A stretch of DNA of 7,115 nucleotides, taken from the NCBI GenBank assembly GCA_007116605.1, contig SKID01000274.1:1-7115 (forward strand), in the 5' to 3' direction. Each line of letters begins with the position of its first letter. Positions within the stretch are counted from its first letter, which is position 1. Made by a program: the position numbers and the translations under genes. This DNA is from Tissierellia bacterium. Lineage in GTDB: Bacteria > Bacillota > Clostridia > Tissierellales > Dethiosulfatibacteraceae. The notes beneath the pieces were generated by a model. The model was not told where the DNA came from, did not search any database, and saw only the letters and a list, made by a program, of their open reading frames with translations. Shown piece by piece: positions 1-6,800 of the stretch.

Positions 1-1188
1 AAACACATTCACGAGAGTGAACTATTGATTATATTAGAAGAAATGATTAAATGTCCTAGCCATCCAGGAATTGATCATCAGGAAACTGCTGTTGCAGAAT
101 ATATTCATTCCTTTTTCATAAAAGAAGGGATTGAATCAGAACTCGTCCATGTACAAGATGGAAGAAAAAACATTATTGCTCGTATTCGAGGGAATGGAAC
201 CGGGAAAAACTTACTTCTCACAGGACATACAGACACCGTCCCTCCTTATGATATGGAGGATCCTTTTACATTAAAAATTAGCGGAGACCAATTGATCGGA
301 AGAGGTGCTAATGATATGAAGGGACCTCTTGCTAGTATGATGATTGCACTAGCGACAATCAAAAGGTCAGGAATTCAACTTGATGGAGATCTGGTTTTTG
401 CTGGGGTAATCGACGAAGAAGAGAAAAGTCTAGGCACTATTCATCTGATTGAAAAGGGTATTCGTGCAGACGGTGCTATTGTTGGAGAACCTACAAACTT
501 AGATATTTGCATTGCCCATCGTGGCTTAGAATGGTTTTCATTTTTGTTTGAAGGCAAAGCCGTTCACGGCGGAAAACAACAAGAGGGAATCAACGCCATC
601 CAAAAAGCTTCTAAGTTTATTCAAGAACTAGAAAACCAATTAATTCCTAAGTTGAATAGGCGCATTCACCCTATAGCGGGATGTTCCACCATCAATTATG
701 GAACCATTCAAGGTGGCACACAGCCTAGTACTGTTGCTGGCGAATGCCTCCTTTCTATTGATCGAAGATGGATACCTGGAGAAAAATATGATGATATTAT
801 CAAAGAGTTTGAAGATATCTTAAATCAATTATCCTACGATGATCCCCAGTTTAAAGCTTCAATGCAAGTATTAGAGTCAAGTATCATGAAAAAAGGTTAT
901 GTCCATGAAGCCATGGAAATAGATCCTAATCATGTTTTGGTCAAAACACTCGAACATGTTTGCTTGGATATTTTAAAAACGCCAATTGAAAAAACTTACT
1001 TCACGGCATGGTCTGATGGCGGTTTGTTACACCATTACGCAAATATTCCGACCCTTGTTTTTGGTCCCGGAGATTTAGAAACAGCTCACTCTAAAAACGA
1101 ATTTATTAATCGTCATGATTTAGTCAAAGCTGCAAGAATTTATGCCTCCATTGCCTATTTGTTTTGTAACCAAATCTATCTTACATAG
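1..1188 (+). CDS. M20-family zinc deacylase/peptidase (ArgE/DapE type), 5' end outside window
   Basis: Cytosolic metallohydrolase that probably removes an acyl group or cleaves an amide; the substrate cannot be read from sequence. The frame is open back to base 1, and a TTG at 25 (numbering used here) would remove part of the first helix, so the true start probably lies just upstream. The two-metal site is intact: H68 and D70 in GHTDTVP, bridging D97 in GRGANDMKG, catalytic/ligand glutamates at 131-133 in DEEE, E155 in GEPTN and H355 near the end in ETAHS. The order is catalytic N-half, dimerisation lid (about 175-285, with GKAVHGG at its start), catalytic C-terminal part. Size is normal for the family (387 residues from the TTG). 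A 90-bp gap with its own promoter separates it from the transporter operon and I see no terminator between them, so read-through is possible. ArgE, DapE, succinyl-diaminopimelate-like or YgeY-like roles cannot be told apart. Confidence 0.9.
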   Translation, partial: KHIHESELLIILEEMIKCPSHPGIDHQETAVAEYIHSFFIKEGIESELVHVQDGRKNIIARIRGNGTGKNLLLTGHTDTVPPYDMEDPFTLKISGDQLIGRGANDMKGPLASMMIALATIKRSGIQLDGDLVFAGVIDEEEKSLGTIHLIEKGIRADGAIVGEPTNLDICIAHRGLEWFSFLFEGKAVHGGKQQEGINAIQKASKFIQELENQLIPKLNRRIHPIAGCSTINYGTIQGGTQPSTVAGECLLSIDRRWIPGEKYDDIIKEFEDILNQLSYDDPQFKASMQVLESSIMKKGYVHEAMEIDPNHVLVKTLEHVCLDILKTPIEKTYFTAWSDGGLLHHYANIPTLVFGPGDLETAHSKNEFINRHDLVKAARIYASIAYLFCNQIYLT

Positions 1189-1213
1189 TCCAAATGATTA
1201 TAGTATTTAGGTA

Positions 1214-1248
1214 TTGACAAAATCTTAACACTCCTGTATCGTTATACT
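1214..1248 (+). promoter_or_regulatory. Probable sigma-70-type promoter of the transporter operon
   Basis: A perfect -35 hexamer TTGACA lies at 1214-1219. At the ideal 17-bp spacing the -10 would be TATCGT (1237-1242), a moderate match. A better hexamer, TATACT (1243-1248), is 23 bp away, which is too far for a normal promoter. Whichever is used, the -10 region falls inside the left arm of the inverted repeat at 1230-1273, so a bound protein would block RNA polymerase. The exact -10 is uncertain. Confidence 0.45.
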
Positions 1249-1273
1249 CGTAAAAATATAACGAAACAGGAGT
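1230..1273. promoter_or_regulatory. ModE-box-like operator: 17-bp inverted repeat
   Basis: The arms are ACTCCTGTATCGTTATA (1230-1246) and TATAACGAAACAGGAGT (1257-1273), complementary at 16 of 17 positions, with a 10-base centre (1247-1256). The inner part reads ATCGTTATA-N10-TATAACGAA. From memory, the ModE consensus is ATCGCTATATA-N6-TATATAACGAT, which reduces to the same half sites with the same 10-base separation. A ModE-type regulator is the last gene of this operon, so autoregulation is likely. The repeat overlaps the -10 region and its right arm contains the Shine-Dalgarno CAGGAG (1267-1272) of the first operon gene. The outer arms (ACTCCTG/CAGGAGT) extend beyond the ModE core and could also form an RNA hairpin hiding that site if transcription starts far enough upstream. 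That the repeat exists is certain; that ModE binds it is inference. Confidence 0.75.
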
Positions 1274-1278
1274 TTATC

Positions 1279-2382
1279 ATGCATATAAAAACACTTAGCT
1301 TTAGGGTCATATCATTTATATTATCACTGCTATTATTAATCAGTATCCTTGGTTGTACTAGCCAAACTGTTGAAACGCCTAATCTTTCAGAAGAATCTAG
1401 TGATGGCGAATCTGAATATAATGATGATTTGAGTGATGAAAATTCAAGTTCTAGTCTTGAATTTCCAATTACAATAACAGATCATTTAAATCGCAGCCTT
1501 ACTTTTGATACGCCACCTCAAAGGATTGTCAGTGGTTACTATATCAGTTCTTCTATGTTAATGGCACTGGGTCTCCAAGATGATGTGGTTGGTATTGAGG
1601 CACGTCCTGAAACTAGACCCCTTTACACATTAGCCTCTCCAGATTTTCTAGAGTTGCCTATAATAGGGTCTATGAGAAATTTAGATCTTGAAGGAATCAT
1701 CTCATTAAAGCCAGAGTTGGTCGTATTATCTGTTCGACTTCACGAAGCAATTGATACACTCAGTTCTTTAGGCATCCCTGTCATTGGTATTAATCCAGAA
1801 AGCACTGAACTTCTCTTTGAAGCCTTGGAAATGATTGGTTCTATTACTGGAACACTTGAACAAGCACAGTCTATTCAGTTATTTTATGAGGACAGATTAA
1901 ACTTTATTAGTGCATTAGATATTGTGTCTTCTCCTAGCGTTTATTTCGCTGGTAATAGTGATTTTTTATCAACTGTATCAAATAAAATGTATCAGCATCA
2001 TATGATTGAACAAGCAGGTGGTATGAATGTAACGTATGCTATTGACGACACTTATTGGGCAACAATTTCTTATGAGCAATTAATTGTGTATAACCCTGAT
2101 ATTATTATTATAGCCCCTGGAGCAAGCTATACTCTAGATGATCTAAGAGAAAATGATAATATCAAAGACTTAACCGCTATTCAGAGCAATCAAGTTTATC
2201 AAATGCCTTCATCTTTAGAAGCTTGGGACTCTCCCATTCCATCTGGAATATTAGGAACCCTTTGGTTAGCGAGCATTATCTATGACGAACAGTATCCTTT
2301 TGATGCTTTCATTGAAGATGTTTCCTCTTTTTATCAATTATTCTATGGATTTGAAATAAATCCAGAATCAATTACAAGATAA
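1279..2382 (+). CDS. ABC-transporter substrate-binding lipoprotein, type II importer (likely molybdate/tungstate, MolA-like)
   Basis: Extracytoplasmic, membrane-anchored receptor that hands its ligand to the permease encoded next. The signal peptide has basic residues (K4, R9), a hydrophobic stretch (about 10-24) and the lipobox ILGC with lipidated C26. A Ser/Asp/Glu-rich flexible linker follows (about 27-60), then a Periplasmic_BP_2 (FepB/BtuF) fold from about 62 to 350. Typical features are PQRIVS at 80-85, the first-lobe segment around VVGIEARPE (103-111), the long connecting helix about 187-210 and the C-terminal WDSPIP...LGTLWLA stretch (316-331). The ATG has CAGGAG six bases upstream. 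The stop overlaps the permease start by one base (TAATG). By fold alone the ligand could be ferric siderophore, haem, cobalamin or an oxyanion. The ModE-like operator and co-encoded ModE-type protein favour molybdate or tungstate; the fold assignment is firm and the ligand is inferred. Confidence 0.88.
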   Translation: MHIKTLSFRVISFILSLLLLISILGCTSQTVETPNLSEESSDGESEYNDDLSDENSSSSLEFPITITDHLNRSLTFDTPPQRIVSGYYISSSMLMALGLQDDVVGIEARPETRPLYTLASPDFLELPIIGSMRNLDLEGIISLKPELVVLSVRLHEAIDTLSSLGIPVIGINPESTELLFEALEMIGSITGTLEQAQSIQLFYEDRLNFISALDIVSSPSVYFAGNSDFLSTVSNKMYQHHMIEQAGGMNVTYAIDDTYWATISYEQLIVYNPDIIIIAPGASYTLDDLRENDNIKDLTAIQSNQVYQMPSSLEAWDSPIPSGILGTLWLASIIYDEQYPFDAFIEDVSSFYQLFYGFEINPESITR

Positions 2383-3410
2383 TGACTACTAAAAAAGACG
2401 ATGAGCAAAAACTTTTTTTTAAGAATCCTATAAAGCAATATATTATTTTAATCACCTTGGGTGTAGTCGTTTTTATCATTTCCATCAGCTCTGGGAAGTT
2501 TCCTATTACACTAACCGACATTCTCAGAATACTGACTGGACAGCCTATGGATTCTTTAACACGACTAGTGTTCTTAAACCTACGTCTTCCTAGAGTACTC
2601 ATGACATTGTTGTCTGGTATCGGACTGAGTCTAGCAGGAAGCGTCTATCAGACCATTTTTAAAAATCCTTTAGCAACGCCTGATCTCATTGGCGTTGCTT
2701 CTGGTGCAAATCTGGGAGCCGCCATAGCCATCATTTTTTTTGCTGGCAATACTTTATCTCTTACCTTAAGTGCTTTTATTGGAGGATTTATTGCTGTCAT
2801 GATGGCATTAAGTTTAACACAATTATCTCGTGACAAAAGCATGACTCATTTTATTTTAGCTGGTATTGTGATTAGCTCTCTAACTCAAGGCGTAATTATG
2901 CTTCTTAAGTACTTTGCTGATCCTGAGCATCAATTGGCTGCTATGGAGTTTTGGGCTATGGGAAGCTTCGCACATATTACACAAGCAAAACTATTTTCCA
3001 TGTTGCCATTTTTTTTGATCGGTATTATGTTTTTGTTCTTACTAAGATGGCCTATTCGTCTATTATCACTAAGTGATGAAGAAGCTCAAAGCTTAGGTAT
3101 TCCAGTTGTATGGGTTCGCTATGCTATTATTTTTAGCGCAACCCTTGTTGTAGCTAGTATCGTATCATTAACAGGTCTCATTGCTTTTATTGGCCTGATT
3201 GCCCCTCATATCAGCCGGATGTTGACACGAAAAAACGATACCCATACTTTCATCATAAGTGGTTTAATAGGTGGTGTCTTGTTGATGTCTGCAGATACTT
3301 TAGCACGCACACTAACTGTCAGTGAACTCCCTATTAGCATATTAACTACTTTCATTGGAGCTCCTTATCTTGCTTACTTGATGATAAGTTTAAAGCCTAA
3401 TGATTATTAA
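2382..3410 (+). CDS. FecCD/BtuC-family ABC permease (MolB-like)
   Basis: Integral membrane subunit, working as a homodimer, that forms the translocation path. The 342-residue length and roughly ten hydrophobic segments are standard for BtuC/FecCD. Family signatures are RLPRVLM (68-74), NPLATPDLIGVASGAN (95-110), WAMGSF (191-196), the cytoplasmic coupling segment DEEAQSLGI (232-240) that meets the ATPase, GLIAFIGLIAPHISRML (265-281) and GAPYLAYLM (326-334). Its ATG shares one base with the preceding stop and no good Shine-Dalgarno site precedes it, so translation is probably coupled to the binding protein. Only one permease gene is present, consistent with a homodimer as in BtuCD and MolBC. 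Substrate choice cannot be read here; molybdate or tungstate is inferred from context. Confidence 0.92.
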   Translation: MTTKKDDEQKLFFKNPIKQYIILITLGVVVFIISISSGKFPITLTDILRILTGQPMDSLTRLVFLNLRLPRVLMTLLSGIGLSLAGSVYQTIFKNPLATPDLIGVASGANLGAAIAIIFFAGNTLSLTLSAFIGGFIAVMMALSLTQLSRDKSMTHFILAGIVISSLTQGVIMLLKYFADPEHQLAAMEFWAMGSFAHITQAKLFSMLPFFLIGIMFLFLLRWPIRLLSLSDEEAQSLGIPVVWVRYAIIFSATLVVASIVSLTGLIAFIGLIAPHISRMLTRKNDTHTFIISGLIGGVLLMSADTLARTLTVSELPISILTTFIGAPYLAYLMISLKPNDY

Positions 3411-3414
3411 GGAG
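3409..3414 (+). promoter_or_regulatory. Shine-Dalgarno site that fixes the ATPase start
   Basis: AAGGAG lies five bases before the ATG at 3420. The upstream in-frame GTG at 3414 uses the last base of this site and so cannot be served by it. ATG 3420 is the likely start. Confidence 0.8.
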
Positions 3415-3419
3415 TGTCT

Positions 3420-4205
3420 ATGATAGAACTTAAAAATTTAACCGCAGGATATAAAGGACAAGCCATTGTAACCAATATTAGTTTTATTGCCTATCCTAAT
3501 GAACTAACTGGGTTATTAGGTGTGAATGGTGCTGGTAAAACCACGCTATTAAAAACAATGAGTGGTTTAATTCCTCCTATTCATGGTAAATGCTTTATCT
3601 CAGGGAAAAACATTTATCACATGAGTGAAAAACAACGCTCCCAATGCTTAAGTTTTATGCCTCAAAGATCTAGCATCATCTATGATATCCCAGTGATTGA
3701 TGTGGTCCTTATGGGCATAACACCTCATCTTCGCTTTTTGGAAACTCCTTCTAAAAAACATCGGTTATTAGCCTTACACGTCCTAGCTCAATTTAATTTA
3801 TCAGCATTCGCTCATCGTAGTTTTTTAACCTTAAGTGAAGGACAAAAACAATTGGTTGTCATCGCTCGCAATCTTTTACAAAATGCTTCTGTTATGTTGT
3901 TTGATGAACCTGATAGTGCATTAGATTTTAAAAATCGTCATTGGATTCTCAATCACATACGAGAACTCATCGTTAAAAGCAATCGATCTGGATTAATTAC
4001 TTTACATAATCCCAATGATGCTTTAAATTATTGTCATCGCATTATTATTTTAAATGAAGGTAAAATATTTCACTCCTTTCAACCTCATATTATTAGTGTA
4101 GAAGAACTCAAAGAGACATTCACTGCTATTTATGGTAAAATTACTGTTATAAAACACCAAGGGCAATGGATGATAGGGAGGTTATTTGATGAAAGCAGGG
4201 TATAG
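3420..4205 (+). CDS. ABC-transporter ATPase of the type II importer (MolC-like)
   Basis: Cytoplasmic nucleotide-binding subunit (261 residues) that powers the permease. All ABC motifs are present: Walker A GVNGAGKTT (34-42), Q-loop Q82, signature LSEGQ (138-142, a variant of LSGGQ), Walker B VMLFDEP (158-164) with catalytic E163, D-loop SALD (166-169) and switch H196 in TLHNP. The FecE/BtuD group is the closest by length and motif spacing, and the region after the switch histidine (LHNPNDAL) recalls the HQPN stretch I remember for Haemophilus MolC. The start chosen is ATG 3420, not GTG 3414, because AAGGAG at 3409-3414 sits five bases ahead. It starts nine bases after the permease stop, and its 3' end overlaps the next gene by 17 bases, so the genes are co-transcribed and probably translationally coupled. 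No key residue is missing. Confidence 0.92.
   Translation: MIELKNLTAGYKGQAIVTNISFIAYPNELTGLLGVNGAGKTTLLKTMSGLIPPIHGKCFISGKNIYHMSEKQRSQCLSFMPQRSSIIYDIPVIDVVLMGITPHLRFLETPSKKHRLLALHVLAQFNLSAFAHRSFLTLSEGQKQLVVIARNLLQNASVMLFDEPDSALDFKNRHWILNHIRELIVKSNRSGLITLHNPNDALNYCHRIIILNEGKIFHSFQPHIISVEELKETFTAIYGKITVIKHQGQWMIGRLFDESRV
4176..4181 (+). promoter_or_regulatory. Shine-Dalgarno site that fixes the regulator start
   Basis: GGGAGG lies seven bases before ATG 4189 and only four before the in-frame TTG 4186, favouring the ATG. The site is inside the ATPase coding sequence. Confidence 0.7.
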
Positions 4206-4527
4206 TATTTGGATTAGCAACGAAAAAGGGCACCGAATATTTGGACTCGGTCCCTATCAATTACTGAAATGTATTGAAGAACAAGGTTCTTTGAATAAAG
4301 CTGCTAAAGATATGGGGATTTCCTATACTAAAGCATTTAATATTTTAAAGAGAGCTGAAGAAGAACTAAATATGACTTTGATCGAAAGAGTCGTTGGTGG
4401 GGTTCATGGTGGTGGCTCAAAAGTGACCTCTGATGGGGAAAAATTGTTAGAAAAATTTGAGTCCTATCGTACCCAATGTGTTGATTCTATCGAAAAAATC
4501 TATAAAGAAGTATTCTCGGATTTGTGA
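4189..4527 (+). CDS. ModE N-terminal-domain-only winged-helix regulator
   Basis: Predicted DNA-binding protein of 112 residues matching the N-terminal winged-helix domain of molybdate regulator ModE (COG2005). Counting from ATG 4189, the helix-turn-helix is about 22-57, with GSLNKAAKDMGISYTKAF resembling E. coli ModE GSISQGAKDAGISYKSAW (from memory). The Gly-rich wing is IERVVGGVHGGGSKVT, resembling ModE LVERATGGKGGGGAVLT. The C-terminal helix (about 85-110) probably dimerises. ModE is about 260 residues because of two molybdate-binding Mop domains; here the reading frame ends after the DNA-binding part, with no sign of a frameshift, so this is a natural short form. The gene overlaps the ATPase by 17 bases and is last in the operon. 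The likely target is the inverted repeat at 1230-1273. Metal sensing would need a partner protein or a different mechanism; a LysR-family annotation would reflect HTH similarity only. Confidence 0.88.
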   Translation: MKAGYSIWISNEKGHRIFGLGPYQLLKCIEEQGSLNKAAKDMGISYTKAFNILKRAEEELNMTLIERVVGGVHGGGSKVTSDGEKLLEKFESYRTQCVDSIEKIYKEVFSDL

Positions 4528-4529
4528 AT

Positions 4530-6701
4530 TCATTGATCAAGTTTTAACTTGGCAAGTTTTGCAAATGGATTATCCTCTTCCGCCACTTGTTTCTCTATTT
4601 TTTCTACTTTTTGCTTGTATTTGTTATAATCCTGCTTACCACCTTTATTTTTTTGTGATTTCTTTCTTTCTTCAAAAGACTTTAATTTTTCTCTTTGACC
4701 ACACTTTCTACATATAAAAGTCTGATTATCTCCTGTTCCAACTATCTCCAACTTTTGATGACAATTAGAACAACGAGCGTTGGTTTTTCTTGATAATACT
4801 TGTTTATGACCACATGACCGATCTTGACAAACAAGGTTTTTCCCATACTTATTATTCACTTCCAATAAAGTTTTACCACACTCTGGGCAAGGGGTTGTTG
4901 ACAGGTTGTCATGTCTAAAAGTCTCATCACTCCCTTTAATGTCTTGAATGATTTTTGTTGTATAAACTCTCATTTCTTTTACAAAATCATCTTTTTTCAG
5001 TTTTCCTTCGGCAATTTGATTGAGCCGACTTTCCCATTTTGCTGTCAGCAAAGGTGATTTTAAATCCTCAGGTGCTAATTTTAATAATTGTTTTCCTTTA
5101 GATGTTGTAAAAATCTGATTTCCTCTCACTTCTAAAAGTTGGGTGTTAAATAACTTTTCAATAATATCAGCTCTTGTTGCTACCGTCCCTAATCCACCTG
5201 TTCTTTCAATAATGTTTTTCAAGTTTTTATCTGATGAACCCATGAAACGAGTTGGCTTTTCCATAGCACTTAGCAAGGTTGCTTCGTTAAATTGCCCAGG
5301 AGGCTTTGTTTTGCCATTAGTCACATTGAAAGAGACATGAGTCAATGATTGTCCCACATGATAGTTTGGAAGTATTTTGTCAGAAAAGGTATTTGGGTCT
5401 GTTTTTTTCCAGCCTTCTTGTATGATTTGAACCCCTTTAGCAATAAAAATCTCTCCACAGACTTGTATCTTAATCGTTGTCTCTTGATATCTACAAGGAG
5501 GCATTAATACAGAAATGAAACGTTTAACAATCAATTCATATATATTTCTCTCTTCAAAACTTAAGTTCCCCAATAAAGGACTTTCTTCAGTTGGAATAAT
5601 GGCATGATGGTCAGATACTTTATCATTATCGACGACTCTGTTTGAAAGCTTAATCGTTTGTTTCTTCAATTGAAAAGCCAAATTTTTATATGGATCAATA
5701 GAAATTGCGGACAACCTCTCTGGAATGGTTGCTACAATATCATCCGTTAGAAATCGAGAGTCCGTCCGAGGATAAGTTACCGCCTTATGTGATTCATATA
5801 ATGATTGCATAATCGACAAGGTTTTTTTTGCTGAATAATTGTATCGATTAAAGGAATCTCGTTGTAATTCTGTTAAATCATATAGGGCTGGAGAAAAAAT
5901 CAAACGCTCTTTTGATTGGATATCAACAATTTTAGCTACTTGGTTTTTCACTTTATCATAAACAGCCTTTACAACCTGTTCATCAAACAGCCGAGTTGCT
6001 TTTGTTTTTTGATCCACCCACTCAAATAACACCCCTTCCTTTTCTCCCTGTAATCCATAAAAAGTTTTTGAAACAAATTGACGAATTTCTTCTTCTCTTT
6101 GAGCCACCATTGCAATGGTAGGTGTTTGAACTCTGCCACAACTAAGCTGAGCATTATACTTGGTTGTTAAAGCTCTTGTTGCATTGATGCCTACAATCCA
6201 ATCACTTTCAGCTCGTGCAATAGCCGCAGCATAAAGATTCTCATAGTCTCTGCCATCTCGTAAGCTCTTAAACCCCTGTTTTAAGGCTTTCTCCGTTACC
6301 GAAGAAACCCACAAACGCTTGATGGGCTTATTGATATTTGCTTTTTCAATAATCCAGCGGGCAACCAATTCTCCCTCTCTGCCTGCATCTGTGGCGATAA
6401 TTATTTGATTAACATCCTTACGATTCATGAGAGATGTCACCAGTTTGTATTGATTTGCCGATTGACGTATAACTACCAATTTCAATACATCAGGTAAAAT
6501 AGGTAAATCTTCTAATTTCCACGTTCCATATTTTTTATGATACATATCTGGATCTGCCAATGTCACTAAGTGTCCAAACGCCCAAGTGACAATATGGTTT
6601 TCTCCTTCGATATATCCTTTTTGCTTATTTTTACATCCCAAAATTTTTGCAATTTCATTGCCTACTGATGGTTTTTCAGCGAGTACTAATTTTTTGCTCA
6701 T
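4530..6701 (-). CDS. topB: DNA topoisomerase III (type IA)
   Basis: Cuts and rejoins one DNA strand to resolve precatenanes, hemicatenanes and recombination intermediates. The 723-residue length is usual for chromosomal TopB of Gram-positive bacteria. The TOPRIM domain (about 3-135) has E9 in AEKPS and the acidic motif TDAGREGE (104-111). GRVQTPT is at 189-195, the catalytic tyrosine is Y310 in TYPRTDSR, SDHHAIIPTE is at 363-372 and GTVATRADII at 505-514. The tail carries two four-cysteine zinc ribbons (C605/C608/C625/C630 and C644/C647/C664/C667), then a Lys-rich end likely to contact DNA. The ATG at 6701 has AAGGAG (complement of 6708-6713) six bases upstream. It converges on the ModE-like gene with two bases between stops. 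TopB genes also occur on plasmids and conjugative elements, but nothing here shows transfer functions, so a chromosomal copy is more likely. Confidence 0.96.
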   Translation of the reverse strand: MSKKLVLAEKPSVGNEIAKILGCKNKQKGYIEGENHIVTWAFGHLVTLADPDMYHKKYGTWKLEDLPILPDVLKLVVIRQSANQYKLVTSLMNRKDVNQIIIATDAGREGELVARWIIEKANINKPIKRLWVSSVTEKALKQGFKSLRDGRDYENLYAAAIARAESDWIVGINATRALTTKYNAQLSCGRVQTPTIAMVAQREEEIRQFVSKTFYGLQGEKEGVLFEWVDQKTKATRLFDEQVVKAVYDKVKNQVAKIVDIQSKERLIFSPALYDLTELQRDSFNRYNYSAKKTLSIMQSLYESHKAVTYPRTDSRFLTDDIVATIPERLSAISIDPYKNLAFQLKKQTIKLSNRVVDNDKVSDHHAIIPTEESPLLGNLSFEERNIYELIVKRFISVLMPPCRYQETTIKIQVCGEIFIAKGVQIIQEGWKKTDPNTFSDKILPNYHVGQSLTHVSFNVTNGKTKPPGQFNEATLLSAMEKPTRFMGSSDKNLKNIIERTGGLGTVATRADIIEKLFNTQLLEVRGNQIFTTSKGKQLLKLAPEDLKSPLLTAKWESRLNQIAEGKLKKDDFVKEMRVYTTKIIQDIKGSDETFRHDNLSTTPCPECGKTLLEVNNKYGKNLVCQDRSCGHKQVLSRKTNARCSNCHQKLEIVGTGDNQTFICRKCGQREKLKSFEERKKSQKNKGGKQDYNKYKQKVEKIEKQVAEEDNPFAKLAKLKLDQ

Positions 6702-6800
6702 AAAAAACTCCTTATCATTGCTTCATCTTGTTTCAGTTAATAAAAAGATAAAATATGTTTCCCTCCCAGTTTCACATTTGACGCCTTGTGCGGTTTCTTT
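6702..6800. other. topB leader/upstream spacer
   Basis: Apart from the topB Shine-Dalgarno site (6708-6713) I see no firm feature. No convincing -35/-10 pair for topB is visible on the minus strand. A small inverted repeat, CCTTGT (6784-6789) and ACAAGG (6801-6806), bridges into the repeat array. The stretch next to the topB start (ATTGCTTCATC, 6717-6727) resembles the repeat core TTGCTTCGTATC at 6823-6834 and may be a decayed copy. Confidence 0.5.

Noticed and set aside
1193..1211. Fur-box-like start (AATGATTAT) that would fit an iron transporter
   Set aside because: Only about 11 of 19 positions fit the Fur consensus I know, the second half is missing, and a far better palindrome of ModE type follows.
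1201..1212. TAGTATTTAGGT shared exactly with the array copy at 6955-6966, suggesting a stray repeat copy
   Set aside because: The match is only 12 AT-rich bases and none of the hairpin or TGCTT core is present at 1201, so chance is a fair explanation.
2372..2602. Minus-strand reading frame opposite the permease start
   Set aside because: It overlaps a clear membrane-protein gene, resembles no family, and lacks a good ribosome site; shadow frame. The same holds for frames at 2648-2842, 4457-4717, 5143-5340, 5969-6154 and 6586-6810.
3414..3419. GTG start for the ATPase
   Set aside because: The GTG overlaps the Shine-Dalgarno sequence; ATG 3420 has correct spacing and matches the usual ABC N-terminus.
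4186..4188. TTG start for the ModE-like protein
   Set aside because: It lies only four bases after GGGAGG and is followed at once by an ATG with better spacing.
4530..6701. topB as a marker of a plasmid or integrative conjugative element
   Set aside because: No relaxase, integrase, replication or conjugation gene and no attachment site is visible, and TopB of this size is common on chromosomes.
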